NCBI GenBank assembly: GCA_964494985.1 | Contig: CAZBUB010000006.1 | Location: 12,914 to 76,913 of the forward strand | DNA length: 64,000 nucleotides | Direction: 5' to 3' | Source of the DNA: CAZBUB01 sp964494985 | Lineage (GTDB): Bacteria > Desulfobacterota > Desulfovibrionia > Desulfovibrionales > Desulfothermaceae | Part shown: piece by piece, positions 44,725 to 52,176 of the stretch | How the letters are laid out: each line of letters opens with the position of its first letter | How positions within the stretch are numbered: position 1 is the stretch's first letter | Notes under the pieces: model-generated | Told to the model about the DNA's origin: nothing | Database searches by the model: none | The model's input: the letters and a program-made list of their open reading frames with translations, nothing else | Position numbers and translations under genes: made by a program

Positions 44725-45861
44725 TCATGTTTCGCGGTTTTTGCATTGGTGTAAGTCTTGTTGTTTGCGCAGCTCCAGGATGAAGCTGTCCAGCTCGGCT
44801 TTGAAGTCCTGCAACAGCCTGTTTGCCAAAACCTTCTTGATCACTTTTCCTTTGCGGAAGATCACTCCCATCCCCCGGCCGCCGGCCAGACCTATATCCG
44901 CCTCTTTGGCCTCTCCAGGGCCATTTACAGCACAGCCCATCACAGCCACTGTAAAGACTTCCTGCACCGGTTGTAAATATCTTTCCACCGCTCGGGTGAG
45001 CTGGATCAGATCAATCTCGGTCCTGCCGCAGGTGGGACAGGAGATAATTTCCGGCCCTCTACTGCGCAGCCCCAGGCTGCGCAGTATCTCCCAGGCCACC
45101 AGGACCTCGTCCTGGGGCTTGCCCGTCAGGGAGACCCGTATTGTATCCCCCAGGCCCTGGAAGAGCAAAAGGCCTAGGCCTACACTGCTTTTGACCGTGC
45201 CCCGCAAAAGGGTCCCGGCCTCGGTGATCCCGATGTGCAGGGGATAGTCAGTGTGCTGGGCCAGGAGCTGGTAGGCCTGCAGGGTGTTAAGCACAGAGGA
45301 AGACTTCAAAGAGATTTTGATCAGCTGAAAGTTCCTCTCTTCCAGGAGCCTTATCTGCCTCAGGGCGCTATGCAGCATGGCTTCTGGAGTGGGACCATGG
45401 TGTTTCCGCAACAGATCCTTTTCCACAGAGCCGCTGTTGACCCCTATTCGGATGGGAATAGCCTGCTTTTGGGCCGCATCCACCACTTGGGCTATCTTGC
45501 GGGCCGAGCCGATATTGCCTGGGTTGATACGCAGCCCGTCCACTCCGGCTTCAATGCTGGCCAGGGCCAGGCGGTGGTCAAAATGGATATCCGCCACCAG
45601 GGGAGGGATCTTTTTGGTCTTCAGCCAGCGGATGGCATCTACAGCTACCTGATCTGGCACAGCAACCCTGACTATTTCACACCCGGCTCTGGCCAGGGCC
45701 TGAATCTGGCGCAGGGTGGCCTTGGGGTTGCGCGTGTCAGTGTTGGTCATGCTCTGCACCCGCACCGGCTGGCTACCACCTATGCCCACTCCGCCCAGAA
45801 ATATGGTTTTGCTCTTTCTGGCCCGGGGCATTGTCTGGGGGGGATTTGCTGTTCTCTCCAT
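44725..45861 (-). CDS. ispG: 4-hydroxy-3-methylbut-2-enyl diphosphate synthase (IspG)
   Basis: 378 residues. N-terminal barrel (VRVQSMTNTDTRNPKATLRQ, VADIHFDHRLALASI, LRINPGNIGSARKI) and C-terminal Fe-S domain with ISCPTCGRTEIDL and GCAVNGPGEAKEADIGLAGG. The [4Fe-4S] enzyme converts MEcPP to HMBPP, next-to-last step of the MEP pathway. First gene of ispG-proS-xseA-xseB-ispA-dxs. Confidence 0.97.
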   Translation of the reverse strand: MERTANPPQTMPRARKSKTIFLGGVGIGGSQPVRVQSMTNTDTRNPKATLRQIQALARAGCEIVRVAVPDQVAVDAIRWLKTKKIPPLVADIHFDHRLALASIEAGVDGLRINPGNIGSARKIAQVVDAAQKQAIPIRIGVNSGSVEKDLLRKHHGPTPEAMLHSALRQIRLLEERNFQLIKISLKSSSVLNTLQAYQLLAQHTDYPLHIGITEAGTLLRGTVKSSVGLGLLLFQGLGDTIRVSLTGKPQDEVLVAWEILRSLGLRSRGPEIISCPTCGRTEIDLIQLTRAVERYLQPVQEVFTVAVMGCAVNGPGEAKEADIGLAGGRGMGVIFRKGKVIKKVLANRLLQDFKAELDSFILELRKQQDLHQCKNRET

Positions 45862-46157
45862 GCCCTAGAAGGGATACAGCATTTTGGCTCGCAAGCCAAG
45901 TCAGGAATCCAGTCCTTTTGGGGCCTGGAAATTATGGCGAGCGAGGTCATGCGTAAGGCCTTGAAGTCTCTAGCCCTCGGCCTGCAGCCGCAAAAGGGAC
46001 CTGCGAAATGTTCCATGTCATTTGCTATCTGAAGCTAGAAGTAAAAAAAAATAAAAATTTCTGCTTGACTTTTTTCTGGGATAGGCACACAGTGCTTTGT
46101 CTTGGCTGATTGTTTGCCAGGGAGTATTTTATTTATTTTTTCAGGAGAAGTTGGTTT

Positions 46158-46403
46158 ATGAAGAAGATGTATGTTGGTAACCTGCCTTTTTCCTCAAGCG
46201 AGGATGACGTGCAAAAATTGTTTTCCCAGTTTGGAACAGTGGAATCAGTCAATCTGATCGAGGACAGGCAAACTGGCAGGCCCAGAGGGTTTGGCTTTGT
46301 GGAAATGGATCAGGAAGGCGCTGACTCAGCTATAGCAGCCCTGGACGGGACTGATTTTGGGGGGCGCACTTTGAAGGTAAACGAAGCAAAACCCAGAAGA
46401 TAA
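46158..46403 (+). CDS. RNA-binding RRM protein, first tandem copy
   Basis: 81 residues, a single RRM. RNP2 MYVGNLPFSSSE at the start and RNP1 RGFGFVEMD. Start at 46158 with CAGGAG upstream. Small bacterial RRM proteins (Rbp type) bind RNA and often respond to cold or stress. A near-identical paralogue follows at 46602 with the same leader sequence. The upstream divergent region (45862-46157) contains a TTGACT -35-like element at 46065-46070 shared with the second copy. Confidence 0.95.
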   Translation: MKKMYVGNLPFSSSEDDVQKLFSQFGTVESVNLIEDRQTGRPRGFGFVEMDQEGADSAIAALDGTDFGGRTLKVNEAKPRR

Positions 46404-46441
46404 CTTTTAAGATATAATCAAGTAAGTTATACAACGGGCGT

Positions 46442-46487
46442 AAGGGCCGTCGGGTATGCAAGGCATAACCCGGCGGCCTTTTTGTTT
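46442..46487 (+). terminator. Terminator after first RRM gene
   Basis: Stem GGCCGTCGGGTATGC / GCATAACCCGGCGGCC with loop AAG, one bulge and one non-Watson-Crick pair, followed by TTTTTGTTT. Confidence 0.85.
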
Positions 46488-46504
46488 CTGAGCCAATATT
46501 TTGC

Positions 46505-46533
46505 TTGACTTTTTTGGGGCAAAGTAAAATACT
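46505..46533 (+). promoter_or_regulatory. Promoter candidate of second RRM gene
   Basis: TTGACT (46505-46510) and AATACT (46528-46533) with 17-bp spacing. The segment GCTTGACTTTTTT also occurs upstream of the first RRM gene (46063-46075), showing that the promoter region was duplicated with the gene. Confidence 0.45.
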
Positions 46534-46601
46534 CTCATTGGTCTCCGCTAAGCGGTGGGCGGAGAGAGGATTGGTTTTTAATTTTCAGGAGAAGTTGGTT
46601 T

Positions 46602-46847
46602 ATGAAGAAGATGTATGTTGGCAATCTACCTTTTTCCTCAAGTGAGGAAGACGTCCGGCAACTGTTTTCCCAGTACGGTTCGGTAGCTTCGGTGAACCTC
46701 ATCCAGGACAGACAGACCGGCAGGCCCAGGGGATTTGGTTTTGTAGAGATGGAAACAGAAAATGCAGACCAGGCGATTGCAGCCTTGGATGGGACTGATT
46801 TCGGAGGACGCACTTTAAAGGTCAACGAAGCAAAGCCCAGGAGATAG
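46602..46847 (+). CDS. RNA-binding RRM protein, second tandem copy
   Basis: 81 residues, differing from the first copy at roughly a dozen positions, mostly in the middle of the fold; the RNP motifs and the C-terminus (GTDFGGRTLKVNEAKPRR) are identical. The ribosome site and first codons (AGGAGAAGTTGGTTTATGAA) are the same as in copy one, so this is a recent duplication including the 5' leader. It has its own terminator. Confidence 0.95.
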   Translation: MKKMYVGNLPFSSSEEDVRQLFSQYGSVASVNLIQDRQTGRPRGFGFVEMETENADQAIAALDGTDFGGRTLKVNEAKPRR

Positions 46848-46880
46848 CCAAAGGACAGACGTAGCAGGAATATATGCAAC

Positions 46881-46926
46881 AAAATGAGCCGCCCGTTCTT
46901 AGTGAGAGATCAGGCGGCTCATTTTG
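46881..46926. terminator. Perfect 13-bp stem terminator after second RRM gene
   Basis: AAAATGAGCCGCC (46881-46893) pairs perfectly with GGCGGCTCATTTT (46913-46925). The A-tract before and T-tract after make it able to work on both strands, although moaC on the other side ends 400 bp away. Confidence 0.85.
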
Positions 46927-46963
46927 TTTATGGCTTTGAAGCAGCCATAATGGTTGTTGTCTT

Positions 46964-47224
46964 GTGACTATTCACCAGGTCCGGGGATTCGGTCCACAGG
47001 GCGCAAAAAACTCGCTCCCAAGAATGCGTAAAGCAAAAGCCTGTTTTTGGGCCTCTTGAACTTCCGGACGATCAATGTGGACTTTTAGGTTGAAATAGCT
47101 TGTACAGTTTTGCTTAACGCATTCTAAGTCGCTCAAACATTTTGAGCCCTGTGGACCGAATCCCCGGACCTTGGCTTCTTCCTGGGTAATGATTATCCAA
47201 GCATAGTAGATGGTGAATAAATAC
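46964..47224 (+). repeat. Dispersed nested palindromic repeat, copy C (long form, 261 bp)
   Basis: Best-paired copy. Outer ends 46964-46977 / 47211-47224; perfect 23-bp stem 46978-47000 / 47148-47170; inner stem 47021-47038 / 47108-47125 (17 of 18 paired). In place of the large apical hairpin of A and B it has a small one, GCTCAAACATTTTGAGC (47131-47147). It occupies the centre of the 488-bp gap between the RRM and moaC genes; 47225-47335 holds nothing I can identify. Confidence 0.88.
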
Positions 47225-47335
47225 GTTGTCTTTTCAAAATCGGACTTGATTTATGTAAGAGCTAAGCTTTCCTTAGAAGAGCTTGCTGCCCACTTTTGCT
47301 TCTGTGCTCATGTCAGGGGCCTTTTTGCCATCATC

Positions 47336-47818
47336 CTACTGCCCTGCGTTGTATTCCTGGCTGCGGCCACCGGATTTATGCATCAGGTAGCACTCAGAGA
47401 TGCGGATATCCCTTTGAACTGCCTTGCACATATCATAGATGGTCATGGCCGCAGTCTGGGCTGCGACCAGGGCCTCCATCTCTACTCCTGTCTCTGCTTT
47501 GGTCCTGGCCTCTGCCCGGATATGAATCCTGCTTTGCTGTGAATCGAGCTCAAAATCTATTTGAATATGGCTAAGGGCTAGGGGGTGGCAAAGGGGGATA
47601 AGCTCGGAGGTCTTTTTTGCAGCCTGGATTCCTGCAATCTTGGCTGTGGTCAGGACATCCCCCTTAGGCAGGGCTTTTTCCTGCAAAAGGGCAAATGTGC
47701 TGGGGGAGAGCTCAACAGTGGTAGCAAATACAGCTCTGCGCTGGGTGGCTTCTTTGTCGCCCACATCTACCATGCGCAGACCACCCTGCTCATCCACATG
47801 GCTCAACCTGTCAGCCAA
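47336..47818 (-). CDS. moaC: Cyclic pyranopterin monophosphate synthase
   Basis: 160 residues. Family motifs: VDVGDKEATQRRAVF, GDVLTTAKIAGIQAAKKTSE, LIPLCHPLALSHI, VEMEALVAAQTAAMTIYDMC. It forms cPMP in molybdenum cofactor synthesis, needed for formate dehydrogenases and similar enzymes. The start is a TTG placed 1 bp after the dnaJ stop codon, with GGGGAT upstream, suggesting translational coupling to dnaJ. Confidence 0.95.
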   Translation of the reverse strand: MADRLSHVDEQGGLRMVDVGDKEATQRRAVFATTVELSPSTFALLQEKALPKGDVLTTAKIAGIQAAKKTSELIPLCHPLALSHIQIDFELDSQQSRIHIRAEARTKAETGVEMEALVAAQTAAMTIYDMCKAVQRDIRISECYLMHKSGGRSQEYNAGQ

Positions 47819-47819
47819 A

Positions 47820-48926
47820 TCAAGAATCCCCCATGGCTCGTTTGAAAAAATCCCTGACCTTGCGGCTGGGCTTTTCCCCCTCTAGCTGGGAAAACTCCTG
47901 CAAAAGCTCTTCTTGGCGTTTGCTCAGCCTGGTAGGGGTCAAGACCTTGACCTGGACTAGGAGATTGCCCTTGTTGGTGCTGCCCAGATGGGGCACCCCC
48001 AAACCTTTAAGCTTGAAGCTCTGCCCGCTTTGGGTGCCTTTAGGAATATCCATGGGGATCGGCCCATCCAGGGTGGGCACTTCTATGCGATCCCCCAGGG
48101 CGGCCTGGACCATGCTCAACTCTACCTGGACGAGTAAGTCCTGGCCCTGACGTTGGAATACAGGGTGTTCCTCTACGTTTATAACCACATAGAGATCCCC
48201 GTCAGGGCCGCCATGGAGGCCGCGTTCCCCTTCACCATGCAGGCGCAATCTGCTGCCGCTGTCCACTCCAGCTGGGATGTGCACCTTGAGACTCTTTTTC
48301 TCCTGAATGAGGCCTCGGCCTTTGCATTTTTTGCAGGGATGGGTGATCATCTTACCGCTGCCCCTGCATATGGGACAAGGGGAGGCGATCCGGAAAAAAC
48401 CTTGAGTTTGGAAGATCTGGCCTTTGCCGGAGCAATGCCTGCAGGTCTCTGCCTGGTGGCCGGGCTCAACTCCAGAACCCTGACAGCTATCGCAGTGCTC
48501 CTCCTTGGGGATCTGCAGCTCTGTGTCTGTTCCGCGGACTGCCTCTTCAAAACTTATGCTCAGATTGTAGCGCAGATCAGCCCCGGGCTTGGGTCTGGGC
48601 CCCCTGCGCCTGCCGCCGCCAAAACCAAAAACATCGCCAAAAATGTCATTGAAGGTGTCGAATATGTCCTGGGCAGAGGAGAAGTCCTGATAGTTTTGGC
48701 CATTTACTCCGGCATGGCCAAAGTGGTCATAATTGGATCGCTTTTCAGGATCGCTCAGGACCTCATAGGCCTCTGAGGCCTCTTTGAATTTCTGCTCTGC
48801 TTCAGGATCGTTGGGATTACGATCCGGGTGGTACTCAAAGGCCAGCTTGCGGTATGCCTTCTTGATTTCCTCTGTGGAGGCGGTTTTGGTGATGCCTAGA
48901 ATTTGGTAATAATCACTTTTGGACAT
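47820..48926 (-). CDS. dnaJ: Chaperone DnaJ
   Basis: 368 residues. J domain with EYHPDRNPNDPEAEQKF, a Gly-rich linker (FGFGGGRRRGPRPKPG), four zinc CxxCxGxG repeats (CDSCQGSG, CRHCSGKG, CPICRGSG, CKKCKGRG) and the C-terminal substrate domains. It is a Hsp40 co-chaperone of DnaK. Not linked to dnaK or grpE here; it follows rpoZ by 2 bp. Confidence 0.97.
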   Translation of the reverse strand: MSKSDYYQILGITKTASTEEIKKAYRKLAFEYHPDRNPNDPEAEQKFKEASEAYEVLSDPEKRSNYDHFGHAGVNGQNYQDFSSAQDIFDTFNDIFGDVFGFGGGRRRGPRPKPGADLRYNLSISFEEAVRGTDTELQIPKEEHCDSCQGSGVEPGHQAETCRHCSGKGQIFQTQGFFRIASPCPICRGSGKMITHPCKKCKGRGLIQEKKSLKVHIPAGVDSGSRLRLHGEGERGLHGGPDGDLYVVINVEEHPVFQRQGQDLLVQVELSMVQAALGDRIEVPTLDGPIPMDIPKGTQSGQSFKLKGLGVPHLGSTNKGNLLVQVKVLTPTRLSKRQEELLQEFSQLEGEKPSRKVRDFFKRAMGDS

Positions 48927-48928
48927 AG

Positions 48929-49144
48929 TTATTCAACCTTGATACCGGCTTCTGTAATTGAAGATTTTAAACGGATTCTGCCGTCTGCGATTTCCCGTAT
49001 GGCAGTTACCACTTCCTTGTTGTCAGTATCCAGCAAAGGGGGATAGCCGTCCCTGTACATTTTGACTCGCTTAATGGCCATTTGGGCAATGACAAAGCGG
49101 TTATTGATCTTCTCCAGGGCGTCTTCCACTGTAATTCGCGCCAT
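48929..49144 (-). CDS. rpoZ: RNA polymerase omega subunit
   Basis: 71 residues, normal size. MARITVEDALEKINNRFVIA is the family start, followed by AIKRVKMYRDGYPPLLD. It supports assembly of RNA polymerase around the beta-prime subunit. First gene of rpoZ-dnaJ-moaC. Confidence 0.95.
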   Translation of the reverse strand: MARITVEDALEKINNRFVIAQMAIKRVKMYRDGYPPLLDTDNKEVVTAIREIADGRIRLKSSITEAGIKVE

Positions 49145-49340
49145 ATCTTACCTGCCTTAAAGTCTTTGGGTTGGGGAAATACATTGAATCAGGCCTGATC
49201 AAGGGGCCGGGCTTGACATGGGTTGCACGTTTGTGCTGGATAAGTCTCTGCCTTGTCAGGCTCTGTGTAAATAAAAATCTATAACCACATTGTCAGGGAT
49301 CGTCAACAGGGAGCAGTCCCTGGTAGAAGAAACCTCGTCT

Positions 49341-50087
49341 ATGCGCGCTGCGGCAAAAAGACTGAGCTATGCCCAGAAGTCCTGCCTGAGCAAGGCTGGC
49401 AGGCTCATGTACCGCACCTCCATGCTCAGGCCGGGAGCCCGGCTGGGAGTAGCTGTTTCCGGAGGCATGGATAGCTGGACCCTGCTCCAGGTGCTTTTGC
49501 TGTATAGGCAAAAGCTGCCTTTCAGGGTGGAAATTATGGTCTTGCATGTAAATCCAGGGTTTCATCCTGGAAATCATGAACCCCTGCTGCAATGGATGCA
49601 AAAAAAGGGTTTGCCTGGTCATGTCCAAGTAGCAGATATGGGCCCCAGAGCCCACTCTCAGGAGAACAGGAAAAGGTCCCCCTGCTTTTTTTGCAGCTGG
49701 CGCAGACGCAAGAGGCTTTTCAGGCTGGCCAAAAAGTACTCCTTGAGCCATTTGGCACTAGGTCATAATGCAGACGATTTGGTGCAGAATTTTTTTATGA
49801 ATCTCTTTTATAACGGCAGAGTCGAAGGCCTGTACCCCAGGGAATCATTTTTCCAGGGAGAGTTCGAGCTGATCAGGCCGTTTCTTTTACTGGAAAAGCG
49901 TGTGATTCAGAAGGCTGTCCGGGATTGGGGTCTGCCGGTCTGGTCCAATCCATGCCCCTCTGCTGGCAAAGGGGGGAGAAAGGGTACCCAGGACTGGCTG
50001 CAGGAGATCTGGACCCGGGACAAAAGACTACGCAAGAATGTCTTCAGCGCGCTTACCCGCTGGCAGATGCAAAACCCCAAACCTTGA
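49341..50087 (+). CDS. TtcA-like tRNA 2-thiocytidine synthase
   Basis: 248 residues from ATG 49341 (a TTG at 49290 adds 17 residues). PP-loop VAVSGGMDSWTLLQV, the paired cysteines CFFCSWRRRKRLFRLA and a third Cys in SNPCPSAGKG, which together bind the 4Fe-4S cluster in TtcA. ALGHNADDLVQNFFMNLFYN is also typical. It probably thiolates cytidine 32 of tRNA, though other TtcA/TtuA-family targets are possible. Stand-alone, ahead of the flagellar cluster. Confidence 0.88.
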   Translation: MRAAAKRLSYAQKSCLSKAGRLMYRTSMLRPGARLGVAVSGGMDSWTLLQVLLLYRQKLPFRVEIMVLHVNPGFHPGNHEPLLQWMQKKGLPGHVQVADMGPRAHSQENRKRSPCFFCSWRRRKRLFRLAKKYSLSHLALGHNADDLVQNFFMNLFYNGRVEGLYPRESFFQGEFELIRPFLLLEKRVIQKAVRDWGLPVWSNPCPSAGKGGRKGTQDWLQEIWTRDKRLRKNVFSALTRWQMQNPKP

Positions 50088-50273
50088 ATCCACTCCTTCA
50101 TAATTATCACACCAGTGAAGCAGCAAGCATACCAAGCCTGATCCAGACCTGAAAGGTATCTGCTTTCGGCTGCCAGGTCGAGATCAGCCCCCCCCTGACA
50201 ACTGACCAGTAACCGATAACTGGCAACCGCTAACCTCAAAGAGTCCTGGCTCGGTATTTGCTAAAATCCGAAC

Positions 50274-51053
50274 ATGGACCTCTTTGCATTTGATCCTAGC
50301 CAGATTCTCAGTTTTTTGCTGACCCTGCTCAGAATAAGCCTGTTGGTCTTTCTGCTGCCCTTTTTCGGAGGGCAGAATGCGCCCAGGTCGGTTAAGGCAG
50401 CCCTGTGCCTGGTACTCACCCTTGGGCTTTGGCCATATTTACACTTTTCAGGGGAGCTTTTCCCGGCCACAACCCTGGGTTTGGCGCTCATGGCCTTTGG
50501 CGAGCTGGTGTTAGGCCTGGTACTGGGCATTGTGGTGCGCATCTTCTTTGCCGGGGTGCAGACCGCAGGCCAGCTGATAGGTTTTCAGATGGGATTTGCC
50601 ATGATGAATGTGGTGGATCCTATGACCGGGGTCCAGGTTACCCTGATCTCCCAGCTGTTGTATCTTTTGAGCCTGCTTTTATTCCTCTCCATGAACGGCC
50701 ATCTTTATATGCTGCACGGTCTGGGCCAGAGCTTTGAACTGGTCCCGCCAGGGGAGCTCTTGATCAATCCCCAGGTTACAGAACAGCTCTTGGGTTTTTC
50801 CAGTCAAATTTTTGTCCTGGGGGTAAAGATAGCTGCGCCGATCATTGTTGCGGTGTTTCTCGTAGATCTGGCCCTGGGGATCATGGCCAAGATTGCCCCC
50901 CAGGTTAATGTGCTTTTTGTGGGTTTCCCCCTGAAGATCGGAGTGGGACTTATCTTCCTGGGCAGCGTGGTCAACATAATGGCCTGGCTGCTCAGGGATT
51001 TTGTAAGGGATATTTTGCCTTTGTATCAAGATTTGATGAGCGCTTTGAGCTGA
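50274..51053 (+). CDS. fliR: Flagellar export apparatus protein FliR
   Basis: 259 residues with about six membrane helices (for example ILSFLLTLLRISLLVFLLPF, QLLYLLSLLLFLSMNGHLYM). FliR forms part of the FliPQR export gate. First gene of the fliR-flhB-flhA-flhF-flhG-fliA order. The 186-bp gap upstream (50088-50273) shows no clear promoter. Confidence 0.95.
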   Translation: MDLFAFDPSQILSFLLTLLRISLLVFLLPFFGGQNAPRSVKAALCLVLTLGLWPYLHFSGELFPATTLGLALMAFGELVLGLVLGIVVRIFFAGVQTAGQLIGFQMGFAMMNVVDPMTGVQVTLISQLLYLLSLLLFLSMNGHLYMLHGLGQSFELVPPGELLINPQVTEQLLGFSSQIFVLGVKIAAPIIVAVFLVDLALGIMAKIAPQVNVLFVGFPLKIGVGLIFLGSVVNIMAWLLRDFVRDILPLYQDLMSALS

Positions 51054-51070
51054 GGTGAGGCAGTTGCACA

Positions 51071-52138
51071 ATGCCCCAGAAAGATCCTAATCGGACGGAA
51101 AAGGCTACTCCCAAGCGCCGAGAGAAGGCCCGGGAGGAAGGCAATGTTCCCAAAAGCGATGAGATGTCCAAGGTCGTCGTGATTGTAGCTGGACTTTTGG
51201 TATTGCGCTTTATGCCTGAACATTTGGGCGGGCATCTCAAAGAGGTGTTTGTCTGGAGCCTGGGCAATGACTTTTCCTTTGAGTTGACCAAAAACAATCT
51301 GCAGCACCTGTTGGTTTTCAGTCTGCAGAAAATGCTGCTCATGCTCTGGCCAATCTTATTGTTTTTGGTCCTGGCTTCCTTTTTGGTGGTCCGTCTCCAG
51401 GTGGGCCACTTGTTCAGCATTAAGGTCTTCAAGCCCAAGGTGGAAAAATTCAACGTCTTTAAGGGCTTGCAGAGAACATTCTTTAGCCTGCAAAGCCTGG
51501 TCAATGTCATCAGGAGTATACTCCAGTTGGCTACTGTGGCTTTGGTCAGCTATCTGATTATCAGATTCAAGTATGAGGACCTGTTTGAGCTGCCTCATTA
51601 CAATGCCCAGGGCATCATTTACTATAAGCTGCAGATGGGATTTGAGCTGATGATTCTGGCCCTGATTCCCCTTACGATAATTGCAGTTCTGCACTTGTTC
51701 TATTCCTTCTGGGACTACGAGGAAAATTTGAAGATGACCAAGAACGAGGTCAAGGACGAGCAAAAGCAGTCCTACGGCAACCCAGAGGTGAAAAAGGCCC
51801 AGCGCAAGCAGATGATAGAAGTCATGCAAAAAAGGATGATGGCGGATGTGCCCCAGGCTGATGTGGTTATCACCAACCCTACCAGCCTGGCGGTGGCTTT
51901 GCGCTACGATCCAGGGGAAGCTCCTGCTCCATTGGTGGTGGCCAAGGGTTCAGGGACAGTAGCGGACAAAATCAGGGAGATAGCCAGGGAGCACAACATT
52001 CCTTTGCGTGAAGATAAGCCTTTGGCACAGGCTTTGTATAAAAGTGTGGAAGTAGGCCAGACTATACCTGAAGAGCTTTACCAGGCAGTGGCCTCAGTAC
52101 TGGCCCAGCTCTACAAATTCAAGACCAGACGCAGATAG
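51071..52138 (+). CDS. flhB: Flagellar export switch protein FlhB
   Basis: 355 residues. N-terminus PQKDPNRTEKATPKRREKAR, four membrane helices, and a C-terminal cytoplasmic switch domain. The autocleavage site falls at residues 269-272 exactly as in Salmonella, but reads Asn-Pro-Thr-Ser instead of the usual Asn-Pro-Thr-His (VVITNPTSLAVALRY). The cleaving Asn and Pro are intact. It sets export specificity between hook and filament substrates. Confidence 0.96.
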   Translation: MPQKDPNRTEKATPKRREKAREEGNVPKSDEMSKVVVIVAGLLVLRFMPEHLGGHLKEVFVWSLGNDFSFELTKNNLQHLLVFSLQKMLLMLWPILLFLVLASFLVVRLQVGHLFSIKVFKPKVEKFNVFKGLQRTFFSLQSLVNVIRSILQLATVALVSYLIIRFKYEDLFELPHYNAQGIIYYKLQMGFELMILALIPLTIIAVLHLFYSFWDYEENLKMTKNEVKDEQKQSYGNPEVKKAQRKQMIEVMQKRMMADVPQADVVITNPTSLAVALRYDPGEAPAPLVVAKGSGTVADKIREIAREHNIPLREDKPLAQALYKSVEVGQTIPEELYQAVASVLAQLYKFKTRRR

Positions 52139-52176
52139 CAAGAGAGCCAGCAGTTAGCCCAGGAGATGTCAAATAT

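Noticed and set aside
48153..48776. Plus-strand frame across dnaJ and similar one across xseA (42015-42857)
   Set aside because: Antisense to clear housekeeping genes.
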